64,000 nt of DNA, taken from NCBI RefSeq assembly GCF_000003855.2, contig NW_003101675.1, forward strand, positions 197,618 to 261,617, read 5' to 3'. The notes below the pieces were generated by a model. That model did no database searches and had not been told where the DNA came from. It was given only the letters and a program-made list of their open reading frames with translations. Shown piece after piece: positions 22,001 through 33,876 of this stretch (positions within the stretch are counted from its first letter, which is position 1; each line of letters starts with the position of its first letter). The position numbers and the translations under genes are program-made. This DNA is from Blastomyces gilchristii SLH14081. Taxonomy: Eukaryota; Ascomycota; Eurotiomycetes; Onygenales; Ajellomycetaceae.

Positions 22001-23760
22001 TTAAAATTCTCTGAAGCTCAGAAACAGCATCAGTAAGACAGCTGCATGACTCAGTATAGAAGATGAAAGAAAACTCAGATCTCTGCAGAGAACTGACACT
22101 GAAAATCATCAGCTTCTTATATTATATCTTACTATCATTGAATTGATAAAGAATGAAACAGTCTACAATCTTTCAATCTAACTACTTTTGAAATTTATTA
22201 ATAAATTATAGAAGAGAGATATCTTTACTACAGCTTGAATTCATAAGCTGAAGAAGAAAGAATTTAATTTAAACTTGAAAGAGATAGACTCTGAGTAGAG
22301 CAATGCTGCTAAGAAATCAAGTCACTGATAACTAGAAAAATATGAACTTCTACTGCTGAATAATTCAGTCTTTATCTCTTATAGCAGAACAGTGCATCAG
22401 AAGTTATTAAGAATTCATTATAATAATTCTTATATAAGACACTTCAGATTAGAGAAGACTGAGAAGATTTTAAAATATAAATATATTTAAGACAAGCTTT
22501 GAACAGATGTTAAAGAGTATATTAAGACTTACAATATCTATTAAAAAATAAAGATTTCACAGTATAAGTAATACAGTGAGTTAATATCACTGTCTATTTT
22601 AAAGAGCTTATAACAGAATCTATTAATAGATTTCATAGTTAATCTGCTGAAGTCAATAAGAGTCAAAGAATATGACTTAATTTTAATCATTATTAATTAT
22701 TTCATAAAGATGACTAAATATATCTCTATTTATAAAAAGATTAAAGCCTCTGAATTGACTGATCTATTTTTAGATATTATCATTTATAATCACAGTACTC
22801 TGAAATCATTAATAACAGATTGAGAATTCCTCTTTATCAGTAAATACTGATTGACTTTTTACTATTATCTTATAATAAGATGTCTTCTCAGTATCATATT
22901 TTATCTGCAGACAGATAATCAGACTGAATATCAGAATCAGATACTAGAACAGCATCTTTAAGCATTCTATTCATATTATCAGAATAATTGATCTAAACAT
23001 CTTCTAACTGCTGAATTCATATATAATAATATAAAGAATGCAATCTTAAAGATATCTTCTTTCTATACTTATTATGAATATAATTCTTCATTACTCAGTG
23101 ACATCACAGACAACATTTCAAGAGAGAGAATAGATAGTCAGAATATTAAACAGATACAGAGAACAGAGTACTTCTCAGTACTAGAAGTAAAAGCAAGATT
23201 GAAACTTTTGAATAAAATTCATGAGAAGATGATGAAAAGTATTCATTATACTCAGAAGTAGTAGATAAAATACTATAATTAAAAACATCTTTCAATGAAG
23301 TTCTTGATAGAGAATTAAGTACTACTTTTAGCAAATAATATCAAGATAATAAGACTGTGTAAGAAGCTCAGTGAGTAGTGACTAGAATCTTTCTCAGTAA
23401 TAAGAGTGATAAATAAGTAGATATATAAGTTAAAATTACTTACAGAATTGAAATCAATTCATTCTATTTTTCACATTTTCTATTTAAAGCTCTATAAGTA
23501 ATATTTCAGAGTGAAGCTGTCTTAGCTGAATAATATCAAGATTGAGAGTGATACTGAATATCTTATAAAGAAAATATTGAATAAGTGAATATATTATGAT
23601 AAGCTTTAATATCTTGTTAAATGAAAAGATTATTCATCATCAGAGAATTCATAGAAACTGCTTAAATATTTGAAAAATACTGAGAAAGAGATTACAAGCT
23701 ATGAGATGACTAGTAGAGATTATCTTATTACATATCAGAGATATTGAGTAAGAAATACTG
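19003..23760 (+). pseudogene. Decayed gag-pol of element B1
   Basis: Reading through stops, a gag begins near 19003 (MSSSTVLPLLRPLHIY) and a zinc-knuckle-like segment lies at about 19750-19815 (CEADNYYISDYKK). RT lies at 20.6-21.25 kb with FCIVYLDNILIFSKTEKEY at about 20990-21045, RNase H follows at 21.3-21.95 kb, the integrase core is at 22.6-23.0 kb (DFIVNLLKS; LILIIINYFIKM; LITDXEFLFIS), and a chromodomain lies at 23.58-23.70 kb (YLVKWKDYSSSENS with W read through TGA). Stops are mostly TGA and TAA where CGA, TGG or CAA is expected. Non-functional. Confidence 0.82.
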
Positions 23761-23799
23761 CTTAAAACTTCTTATTTTTCTCAAAGAGTTTTTTAGAGA

Positions 23800-25222
23800 T
23801 GATCTCACAGTAGTGAGTCAGTGTCTTGTTAACTTTATAACACTCTTCTTCTATTTTCTCTCAAGAGGTTTTTAGGAGTTTAATAAGACTACACAAGTAT
23901 AAAATTCCTGAAGTGATTAATAAGAAAAGAAAGAAATATTTGAAATTAATAAAGATTAATATTATCAATTCACAGACTGCTGCTATTCTAATAGAGCTGC
24001 AGCTCACTGAAAAAGTAAAAAGAGAGATCAGAGTCTACTTATCAATAATCACACTCTCATTAAACTTATTCTTCACTGTTAAAGTCTCTAACACTGATAT
24101 CTTTGTCTACTGAGAAGTTAGCACTGCAGTACTACAGAGAAGCATACTGCAGAAGAGTATAAGAGATGCTGAAAGTATTAACTTATTAACTTATAAAGCA
24201 TCTCAGTCATCTGCTTTAACTGAAGTATGATTCTCTTCAATCAGTGATTGATCTTCACAGCACTTTTAACAGCAGTGCTGACTGATCTCTTCTTAAGATC
24301 AGTCATTCTGAGATGTTTTTTCATCTCAGAGACTCACACTTTTGCCTTCTTTTACAGATAAGTAAGAGAGATCTTCTCAGTCTTGACAGAATTCATCAAT
24401 ACTTGAAGCTCTGAGACTCTTGCTCTGTACTGCTTGAGTATCTAAGCTTCTTGTCAGAGCTGATACAACACCTTCTTGTAGAGTAGATAATACTTACAGA
24501 GAGACAGAAGTCATTATTACAGATACAACAGAAATAACAGAAGCGAAAGAAGAAACAGATATATAAGATCTCTCTCTTCTTCAGCTGCTTAGCACAGTAT
24601 AGATAAGTAATGATGTCAGTCAGAGATCACACTGAAGTCTTCTTATAGAGAGAAGACAAAGAAACTGCAGAACTCTGCAGACTCAACTTAGCAGTATTCT
24701 AAGCAGAGCTCAGATGTGCTGTGAGAGAGAAACTATAAATTGAGCTTCTCAGAGTCACTGTCTTCAGAATCAAGCTCTTCTCAGGTTTCTCTCTGAATGA
24801 TCACACAGAGTCATACATCACTGTATTAACTGAGAGAGAGAGTAATGTCACAACAGCAGTAGAGAAGACAGAAGAAGAACTGAACATGAATAAATCAATC
24901 AGCAGAAGAGATAACACCTCACTGCAAGGTATGATAACTATCACTGTGACTGCAAGAGAAGCAGAAGAAGAAGAAGAAGAAGATATGATAATAAGAGCAG
25001 TGCTTCTGTAGTCTGTTAACACTACTGTCTTCATCTTTAATCAAGCTTTCTTAGCAGTCACAGAGACTGCAGCTGCATCACAAAGACATTTACTCACTAG
25101 AAAATATCAGAATAAGTCTCTTATTATCTCTCAAGAATGATGCTCTCATGCACTCACTATTATAGATGAAGAGAGAAGGAGAAAAATATATTATAAAGAG
25201 AAGAAATCTTTTTAAAAAATAC
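23800..25222 (+). other. Post-pol region of element B1
   Basis: About 1.4 kb between the chromodomain and the probable 3' LTR, conserved in B2 (48.9-50.3 kb) and inverted B3 (34.76-36.2 kb). Short frames survive on both strands in all three, including a Glu-rich sense segment (RDAEEEEDIIIR-like). No known domain recognised. Confidence 0.5.
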
Positions 25223-26090
25223 TGTTACTACTGTTAGCTTTGTCTTTAAAATACATCACTTTTACAGAGAATTTAATATATAGAACAGAATATGATGAGA
25301 GATCTGTAAGTCACTTATTAACTATATTTTTCACATCTTAAATTAATATATAAGAAACTCACTTATCACATATTTGATTTAAATGAAGATGAGAAAAGAA
25401 AGATCTACACAGTCAGCAGAAAAACTCATCTATTTCTTTATATCACATGCAGTATACACACTGTTAATCAGTGAATAATCATTACTATATAACAAAGATA
25501 ACTCTCAATTGAGTAATCTTAAGAGTATTGAAACTATACTCTTAAAGAGAAGAGTATTGTCATACTCTCAGTTATATCAAGACTCTGCTGCAGTTTCACA
25601 CAGCTCATTGCTTTCATGCAGATGATTTCATTTTATCTGAATCAGTTTTCAATCACTCTATAATATCATTCAGATATATCATAGAAAGATTTAATTAATG
25701 AATATAAGAACTCTGCTTCTATACAAGATCAGCAGATTACTCTTTCTTAACAGTGAGATACTGCTGAGGTATCACTCTGACTATTCTCACTCATGAAATG
25801 AGAGAAGAGTATTCACTCATTATCTATATAGAATAGCTAGATGCTGGCTTCTTATCAAAGAAGTCAGTGATTCATTTTTCTTCTACTGAAATATATACAA
25901 GAGTTACTATGTTTCTCATACAATCTTCTTAGTATACTAAGTATTATATCTGTGATATTCTTGCAATAACTCTGTAGCCTACAAGCTCACTATTTAAGCA
26001 AGATAGTCAAGCTTACTTATACAGCTTCTTAAACAACTATCTCTATATAACGCCGCTGACTAGTCACTGCTTCAGTTCCATCACATTACA
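25223..26090 (+). repeat. Probable 3' LTR of element B1 (868 bp)
   Basis: Starts TGTTACTACTG and ends TCACATTACA. The matching segments in B2 (50325-51192) and B3 (34754-33877) have 868 and 878 bp. The right end is sharp; the left end is inferred from a TG start, since neighbouring sequence is also shared. Confidence 0.55.
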
Positions 26091-29000
26091 AGTATATTAA
26101 TAAATAATTGAAGAATTATATAAAACAGAAGTTTTATTCATAAATAAAAGTATGTAAATCAGTGTTATAAATATCTGATAATATTATTAAATATCTTAAT
26201 ATTCTATTCTAAGACACTGTCATATAACAGAAGATATTAGATTAATTATAGAGTATTTAACAGAGAAATACTTCTCTTATAACATTTATCTCTGACTTTG
26301 ATACTAAGATCTTAGAAGTAGGTAATCAATCTTGAGAAAATTGAATAAAGATTAGTATGCTTAAGAAGATATTAACTTTTAAACTCTTACAGATTCTTAT
26401 AAGTGTAAATAAAGATCTAACTTATGAAGACTTCTGCACACAGCTCTGAATATTGAATAATTGTCTTATCAAGCTCAAGAGTATACAGAACAGTGATAGA
26501 AGATATTACACTTATACACTCATACTGAGAAATAACTCAGTTACTTAATATCTATACTGAGAAATAACAATAATAATACAGATGCTATGAACTGAGTAGA
26601 CTTAAATATCTATATATAAGCAAGAGTTTTCACTGTCTGAACAGACTTTCAAGTTTCTAAGATCATCTCTAAAGAAGTTGCTGATTAACATTAATAAGAA
26701 GTATGCATTAACTGTAACTAATCAGAATACATTACTTTTAACTGCTGATTAGTCTATGTATCTTCTTACTCAAGAGAAAGATTAGTGTCTTCTTACTTAA
26801 AGAATGAATCAGTGTCTGTTCATGTTAATCACATTGCATTGAAAGAAGATTCAGAAGATAACTATAAGAATACTCTAATGAAACAGAAAAAAGATTAGCT
26901 TCTGTTCAAATTTATAAACAGAAGCTTGAAGAGATTAAATAATAATAATTTGAAGAGAAAATAACAATGAATGTAATTCTTATATCTACTGTGATAGATA
27001 ATATGTATAATATGAAAGCTATAATAGACAGCAGTCTATATTATTATACAATGATTAAATCTTCAGTTGTAAGATATTATAATCTTCAGTGTATCTTCTT
27101 ATTAAAACTCTGACTTCTTATGAGATTTGATAATTCAAAAGACATTTATACCTGTTATATGATAAAACTAAATATAGATGTTAAAGAACATTAATATGAA
27201 AATATCTATATATATAAAGTTAATAATCTTGATTAGATTCTTATATTAGAACTTGTCTAACTATCTGAATAAGATATCTTACTGAATACTTGAAATAGAA
27301 GCTTAATATTCTCTAACAATGATAGAATTCATGAAGATAATATTTATAAAATCATGAATCTGACACAGATCTCTGTCAATGCATATAAAATACTCTGAAA
27401 AAGAAGTCACTGACAGAATTACTGATAAAATTACTAATAGTAGAACTATGTAGTAATCTACTCTATTAGTCTGACTAATATTAAAAAGACTCTAGAAAAG
27501 TTATTCTGTATCATAATAATAGATTCTCATATAATACTCTTTCAATAATATTATAAATATCTAGATATCTTCTGATAAGATAATATTATAAATATATTTC
27601 TCTTATAAGACTCAAAAGTAAATCACAGTATTAAGTTAGAAAAGAAGAATGATAAAGACTCTGAATTATTATAAGACTCTCTTTATAACATGTTCTGAGA
27701 TGAACTTCTTCTTCTTTGAAAGACACTCAATGATCTGTTAAATAAAGAATTTATATATATTAGTAACTCTTTCACTGCAGTCTCTATTCTCTTTGTAAAG
27801 AAATCAGATAAAGAACTTTGATTCTGTGTAAACTATCAAGAACTAAACAGATTAATAAAGAAGAACTGTTATTCTTTATCTCTTATCAATGAAACTCTAG
27901 CTCACATTGAATAAGCTCAATAATTTACAAAGTTAGATATCATCACTGTATTTCATAAGATTTATATCACTGAAGAAGATGAATGACTTACAGTATTCTG
28001 AACATAATATAGTCTCTTTGAATAAGTAGTCACACTCTTCAGACTGACTAACACTCTTAGTATATTTCAGAAGTATATTAACTGAGCACTCTGAGATTTT
28101 CTTGATGAATTCATATCTGTGTATCTTGATAACATTCTCATCTTCACTAATGAGTTCAAGAAAGAATATTAAGAACATGTATAAAAGATATTATAATGAC
28201 TATGAGAAGCAGAACTACTAATAAACATAGATAAGTATGATTTTGAGATTAAAAGTATAAAATATCTAGGCTTTATCATAGAAGCTGGTAAGAGAGTCTG
28301 AATGAATTCTGAGAAGATCTCTGCTATTCTTGAATGAGAGACTCTGTACACTGTGAAAGATGTACAAAGCTTCATCAGATTTGCTAACTTCTATCAGTGA
28401 TTTATACAGAACTTCTCAGATATTATAAGATTACTTATAGAAGTTATTAAGAAAGACTCAGTATTTGAATAATCAGTGAATACTGAAGCTGTATTTATAT
28501 AAATAAAGAAGATGTTCATTAATATCTCTCTGCTAATAATATTCAATTCTGATTATAAGATAGTTATTAAAGCTGATTTCTCTGACTATATCATAGAAGA
28601 AGCTATATTATAATATAATAATAAAAATATCTTACAATTATATATCTTTATATCTAAGAAACTAAGTTCTGCTGAATACAATTATGAGATCTATGATAAA
28701 GAACTTCTCACAATTATATACTATCTAGAAGAATAAGACTTCAAACTCTGAAGTATCTCTGAATTTGAGATAATCACAGATTATAAGAATCTCAAGCACT
28801 TCATTACTATCTGTAAACTCACTGAATGACAGATATAATGATTTGAGTTCTTAAGTCACTTTTATTTCACAATATACTACTGTTCTGACAGTCAGAACTT
28901 GATGACAGATACTCTCTTATAATAAGAGTAAGATATATCTTTCAATATAACAGACACTCATTGAATGAACTGAGAACACTGACTCTTAAATTCAAAGATA

Positions 29001-30605
29001 TTGATTGATCAAGATGAAATAACTCATGACACTATACATACTTCTCTGATTAGAACACTCTCTCTTCAAACTGATACTGATACTGATATCTTCACTTCTT
29101 CTACACTGAATAAATTGTGATATATAACAGCTTAAACTGATGAACTTCTTCAAGCACTTACTAAAGCAGTATATCAAGAAGCACTCTGATTTCTCTCAGA
29201 ACTATATATAAGAATCAACATCTCAGAATACTTAATCAATGATAATAATACTCTGTAATTTTATGAATAATATTAAGTCTCTCATTCTGAACTCTTGCAC
29301 ACTCAGATAATGCAAGAGATGTATAATTCTTATATAATTAGTTATTCAGATTGTAAATAACTATATTAAATAATCTCTCAAGAGTTCTACTGATCTGAGA
29401 TATTAAACAGCATCAGACATTTCATCTGAAACTGTAATCATTGTTTCTCTATCATCTTATGAAAGAACTGTAGAAAAGACCTGCTGAAATCACTTAATAT
29501 CTCTAATAGAATCTGATAAGATGTGATAATTGACTTTACTATTAATCTCTCTGAGAGTAAGAGTTATAGAAATATTCTGATTATCATGAATTAATTGAGT
29601 AAGAGTATAATATTGAAATCTTGTAATAAAATGAATACTGAACAAGTCACTGAAGCTTTTCTACAGAGCTCATTCTATTGAATATATAAATTATCAAGAT
29701 TCATAGTATCAGATCAGAGCTGTTAATTTGTAAGTATTCTCTGAATAAGAATCTGTTAAGTTTCTAATATTATACACTGTTTATTAACTGTCTATTACTC
29801 TGAGACTGATGATGTATCAGAATGAATAATTCAGACTGTAAAGAATTATCTTTATAAGTTCTACAATTACTTATAAGATAATTGATATAATTTTCTTCTA
29901 CATGCAGAGATTGCTATCAATGATTCAGATACTGTCTTAACAGATATAAGGTTATTCTTTCTTACACATAGTTATTACATGAAAGTGTTGAATCTTCTAG
30001 AGATTACACAGTTTATATTAAATTCTCACAGTCTGATTCAGATCACTGATAACATAGTAATAAAGCTCTGAGACACTCATAACTGAGCAGAAGTCTTCAT
30101 GACAAGTGTTAAATAAGATTAAGAGAACTGAATTAATATTCACTGAGATCTCACTGAGTAATATAAGATAGAAGATCTGATATAATTAAATCTTAAGAAT
30201 ATACAGATCACACACTCATCTCACACACTGAATTATCATTACATAAAGTATAAAGTGATAGAAGTTCTAGACAGTTATAACTACTATTATAACACATTAT
30301 CAGAAATTTATAATATCTTTTATATAAGCTTACTCTGCTGCACTGTCACTGATCTGTTCTCTTCTCAACTGACTTTCAACTAACAGCTGCCAGAAATCAT
30401 AGAAGAAGATAACAAACTTGAATAAGAGATTGAAGATATTCTTAATAAGAGACTCTGTAATTATAGCTGATAATATCTTATGAAATGAATTCACTATGAT
30501 CATCTGACCTGAACTCTGAGCTTTGTGTTATCTGAGACAGCAGCTCTTGACTGATGAAAACTACACACTTATAACTCTATATCACTTCTGAAAAGAGAGG
30601 GCTAA
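26091..30605 (+). pseudogene. Decayed pol of element A1 (protease, RT, RNase H, integrase, chromodomain)
   Basis: Protease-like sequence lies at about 26.96-27.24 kb (IIDSSLYYYTMIKSSVVRYY; conserved in A2 at 51530-51787). RT lies at 27.7-28.4 kb with SVYLDNILIFTNEFKKEY near 28115-28170. RNase H lies at 28.55-28.95 kb ([20 protein letters not shown]). The integrase core is at 29.3-29.9 kb, and a chromodomain-like C-terminus at 30.41-30.56 kb (IEDILNKRLCNYS; YDHLT). The frame is broken by many stops. RT differs clearly from that of element B, so A and B are separate Gypsy lineages. Confidence 0.8.
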
Positions 30606-30875
30606 TGTGGCGGGCTGTGCTTAATCAATCATATAGACTATTTCATTACACTTCACAGATTTCACTGAAAGCTTCAATTCTCAGTCACTGATTCTCAGCT
30701 GAAAAACTCATGAAATTTCTATTCTTCTGCTCTGAAGCTTCACTGCATACACATATAAATATTCACTTTAATTACTGATTTTCATACTTTCTCTTTCTTT
30801 TCTTCTCTAACATTTTTCACTTTGTTATATAAGATCTATATATTATACTAATCTATTTAGCGTAGGCCTCTTACA
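30606..30875 (+). repeat. 3' LTR of A1 (RIP-mutated)
   Basis: Same length as the 5' LTR. Differences from it are nearly all C-to-T or G-to-A, concentrated at CpC and CpG. Confidence 0.92.
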
Positions 30876-30892
30876 TTCTTCCATTTTTATTA

Positions 30893-31328
30893 CTTTTTTA
30901 TATTATTATTATTATTATTATTCTTTTATTATAAATATATACAGTTAGAGACTATAATATTTATTTAAAAACTGTTAATTCTCAGAGTTTTTCTAGTATT
31001 TATAAAGTGAATTATTTTATATTTATCAATTTCAAATATATAAAATTAGAAAGTTTTAGCTTAGAATATAAAAATCTTTTATAAATTACAGTATTTTTAA
31101 TATTTTTCAATACTTTTGAAATTATTTAAAAAATAATATAATAAAAGAAAAGAAACAAAGTTTTAAAAATAAATATTATCAGATTTTCTCTTTACAGACT
31201 AATCACTTCTATCTAAGTAAGATGTTTGTCAATTACTTAGTAAATATCTATTATATATAAAAAGCTGCATAATAAATAGATCTTAATAATATAATTAACT
31301 ACTATATTATATCATCTTTATCAGATTA
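30893..31328 (-). repeat. Retroelement 3' end, minus orientation, (ATT)n tail
   Basis: About 235 bp here are an inverted match to 32200-32425: a trinucleotide tail, then a shared body (CAGTTAGAGACTATAATATT..., CTCAGAGTTTTTCTAGTATTT). Read on the minus strand, this is the 3' end of a short retroelement ending in (AAT)n. Confidence 0.5.
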
Positions 31329-32425
31329 TGACCCGGTGACGTAGTAATTAACTATACTACTATAAAGTCTCAATTGACAGCCTTCTCCTCAGAGAATGAA
31401 TACTAAGAGAAGACAGATTCAAACTCTGTGAAAGTTATCTTAATTACAGCTTTCACTGTTAAGTTATAAAACAGTATCAGAGACTCTCAGATACACTCTA
31501 GTAAATTATTATCAAGCTTAAGATATTTATCTCAGAGATTTTCAGATGTTAATTCTTACTAATCTTAGAGTTAATAGCTTTTCAGATACTTTAAGTTAGA
31601 TTAGTATTAAAGTAATTGAGATTTAAAGTGTTTATAGAATAGTGAATTATTATTAAGCTTAACTGATCAGATCTTATCTCTCTTACTCTAAATATTCACT
31701 TTCAGAGAATTGATATTTAAAAATTATCTGATTATAACATCTCAGATCTAGTAAGAATTTAAATAAAATAAAACTTAGATACTTTTAATAGATAATTAAT
31801 ACAAGTAAGACTGTGACAGTTAATTAATAGACTGAAATACTGAGATTAATAGCCGAAAGATTAGAGACTTAACTAGAATTAAGTAACTCTGATATTATTC
31901 TTAATAAGAATCTCACTTATAACTTATAAGTAAGCTAGTTACAGAAGCTAGCTGAGCAGCAGCTCTTTAAAAAGAATGATAACTTCTGAAGTGAGTCTGA
32001 GAGAACAGAGACAGTGATCAGTTATATAGAGTGTTAAAATATGTATATAACTTAAGATATAAACTGCAGAAATCTTGTTCTATATAATTTTATTTTATTA
32101 TAATCTCTCTTTACTTTACTTTTTCTTTTCTATTCTTTTCTATCTACTTATTTAATATATCTATCTTTAAGACTTTGTTCTCTTTTCTGTTATCATGATA
32201 TTTTCAAATGATTTCAAAGTATTAGAAGGTGTTAAAATACTGTAATTTATAAAGAGTTTTTATATTCTGAGCTAAAATTTTCTGATTTTACATATCTGAA
32301 ATTGATAAATGTATAATAGTTAACTCTATAGATATTAGAAAAACTCTGAGAATTAAAAGTTCTTAAATAGATATTATAGTCTCTGACTGTATACATCTAT
32401 AATTGAAGAATAATAATAATAATAA
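31329..32425 (+). mobile_element. tRNA-headed SINE-like element with (AAT)n tail
   Basis: At 31331-31440 the sequence resembles a RIP-decayed class II tRNA: an A-box-like GTGACGTAGTAATTAACTAT and a B-box-like AGATTCAAACTCTG (GGTTCGAAnCC mutated). About 1 kb downstream is a 3' body ending TATAATTGAAG and (AAT)n, shared with the inverted copy at its left. Length is large for a SINE, so it may be composite. Confidence 0.4.
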
Positions 32426-32753
32426 TTCATCAGATTATGTTTTTTCTTATATATAAAAATCTACTAATTCTATCTTAAAATCAAATTCTTACATTTCATA
32501 CCTCTAAATTGAAGATTTAATTATATTTTAAAACACTGTATTAATGATTCTGTAACTACTTATTATAAATTAAAAAGAACTCTGTTAATTTTAAAATTAA
32601 TTAACTTACTACAAACTTTTATAACAAGTTTATAAGCAATCTCTGTATTCTCATATAAATAGAAGTATAGATAGTAAATATATCTCTGCAAGAAGCTGTA
32701 TTATTAAAGATAATACTATCTCACTTAAATCTATATTAATTACTAGAAGTAGA

Positions 32754-33258
32754 TAGACTGACTACTGAAATTATGAATTTCACATTTGATTCTATTTGAT
32801 CTGATCTCATACATTTCTTGGCATGAATCCCGCTGGGACTAGTTATTAAAAAAATATACAAAGTGACTATATATCAGATCTTAAAATGAAATCATGACTT
32901 GAAAAAAATGAGAAAGTGATCTCATTTAATCTCATTTAATCCCATTCTTGGTATAAAGTTACTATTTTTAGACATTGTAAGGTTTTTTTAGACTATTTTT
33001 AATTTTTTAAAAAGTAACGCTTTTTGGTAACACTCAAATGAGATTTAAAGTCATTTAAAGCAATAAAAATAATTTAAATTGAGAAGTGAAAATCATGATC
33101 TCATTTGGAAAATGTGATAAGAGTAGACAGTAAGTCTCACTGAGACAGTATAAAACTACTATCTAATGTTAAAACTGTGTAATGAGATCAGTTGAATCGA
33201 TAATGAAACTATCAAAAAATCTGGTTCTGATCTCAGACACGGTCACACGGTCAGTCTA
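32754..33258 (+). mobile_element. hAT non-autonomous element (MITE-like), copy 1
   Basis: 505 bp, TAGACTG...CAGTCTA ends, flanked by 8-bp duplications GAAGTAGA / GCAGTAGA (7 of 8). More mutated than copies 2 and 3. Confidence 0.85.
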
Positions 33259-33876
33259 GCAGTAGAAGATATTTAACACAGTTAATATATACATACAATA
33301 TCTCTGAATAAGAATTACTTGAGCTGTAATTATTATCTCAGACAGCTCAGAAGATTCAAATCAAAATAAATACAGAATATAATATAAGTTTAAGAGAGAG
33401 AGAAGATCTTTTCTCAATAAAATACTTTACACTCACTTAAGATAGTCTCAATTAAGATAGCTCTATTAATAAAATTACTGCAATGATAATATACTTTACT
33501 TGTTTATAAGAGACAGAGTTCTCTAAGAGAGATGTGATAAAAATTATCTGTAAGTAATAACTATAAAAATAAAGAATAAATCTCAACCGTACTATAGCTG
33601 TGAACTCAGTCACTGAAACAGATAAGTTTTATGAATTCAAGAATAATTACAGTTATATTAAAATAAAGATTATTATAAAGCTCTTGAGACTGAAAGACTA
33701 TAATATTTAACACTGTGAAATTAAATTAAAAGCAGTTTTAATTGACATGTTTCATATTCTTACAGATGAGAAGCTTTTTCTTAATACTTAACTTATAAGT
33801 AATGATTTAAAAATCTGACAATATAAAAAAAGCCGATTATAAAAGTGCATGTGAAACTTAATAAAAACTTAGTTAT
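33259..33876. other. AT-rich sequence of unknown origin
   Basis: Follows hAT copy 1 and precedes the inverted B3 LTR. No domain or repeat match seen within the window. Confidence 0.5.

Larger units (their letters stand above)
18900..26090 (+). mobile_element. Gypsy element B, copy B1 (5' end deleted), nested in A1
   Basis: Homologous to B2 (43905-51192) from about 19170 onward and to inverted B3. Left boundary is blurred: A1 and A2 align to about 18870 and diverge, and the 5' LTR of B1 plus a short piece of A are missing. The right end is TTCCATCACATTACA at 26090, identical in position to the ends of B2 and B3. Order of decayed domains: gag, protease, RT, RNase H, integrase, chromodomain, a 1.4-kb post-pol region, then a probable 868-bp 3' LTR. 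Confidence 0.8.
18073..30875 (+). mobile_element. Ty3/Gypsy chromodomain retrotransposon A, copy A1, interrupted by element B1
   Basis: Two 270-bp LTRs (18073-18342 and 30606-30875), both TGTGGCGGGC...CTCTTACA, are in direct orientation and flanked by the perfect 5-bp target duplication TTCTT (18068-18072 and 30876-30880). The interior has A-specific gag at 18.4-18.9 kb, then foreign element B1 to 26090, then the rest of A: gag end, protease, reverse transcriptase, RNase H, integrase and a chromodomain (26.1-30.6 kb). All frames carry many stops. The inverted copy A2 (51193-54225) confirms where A sequence stops and B1 begins. Confidence 0.9.
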
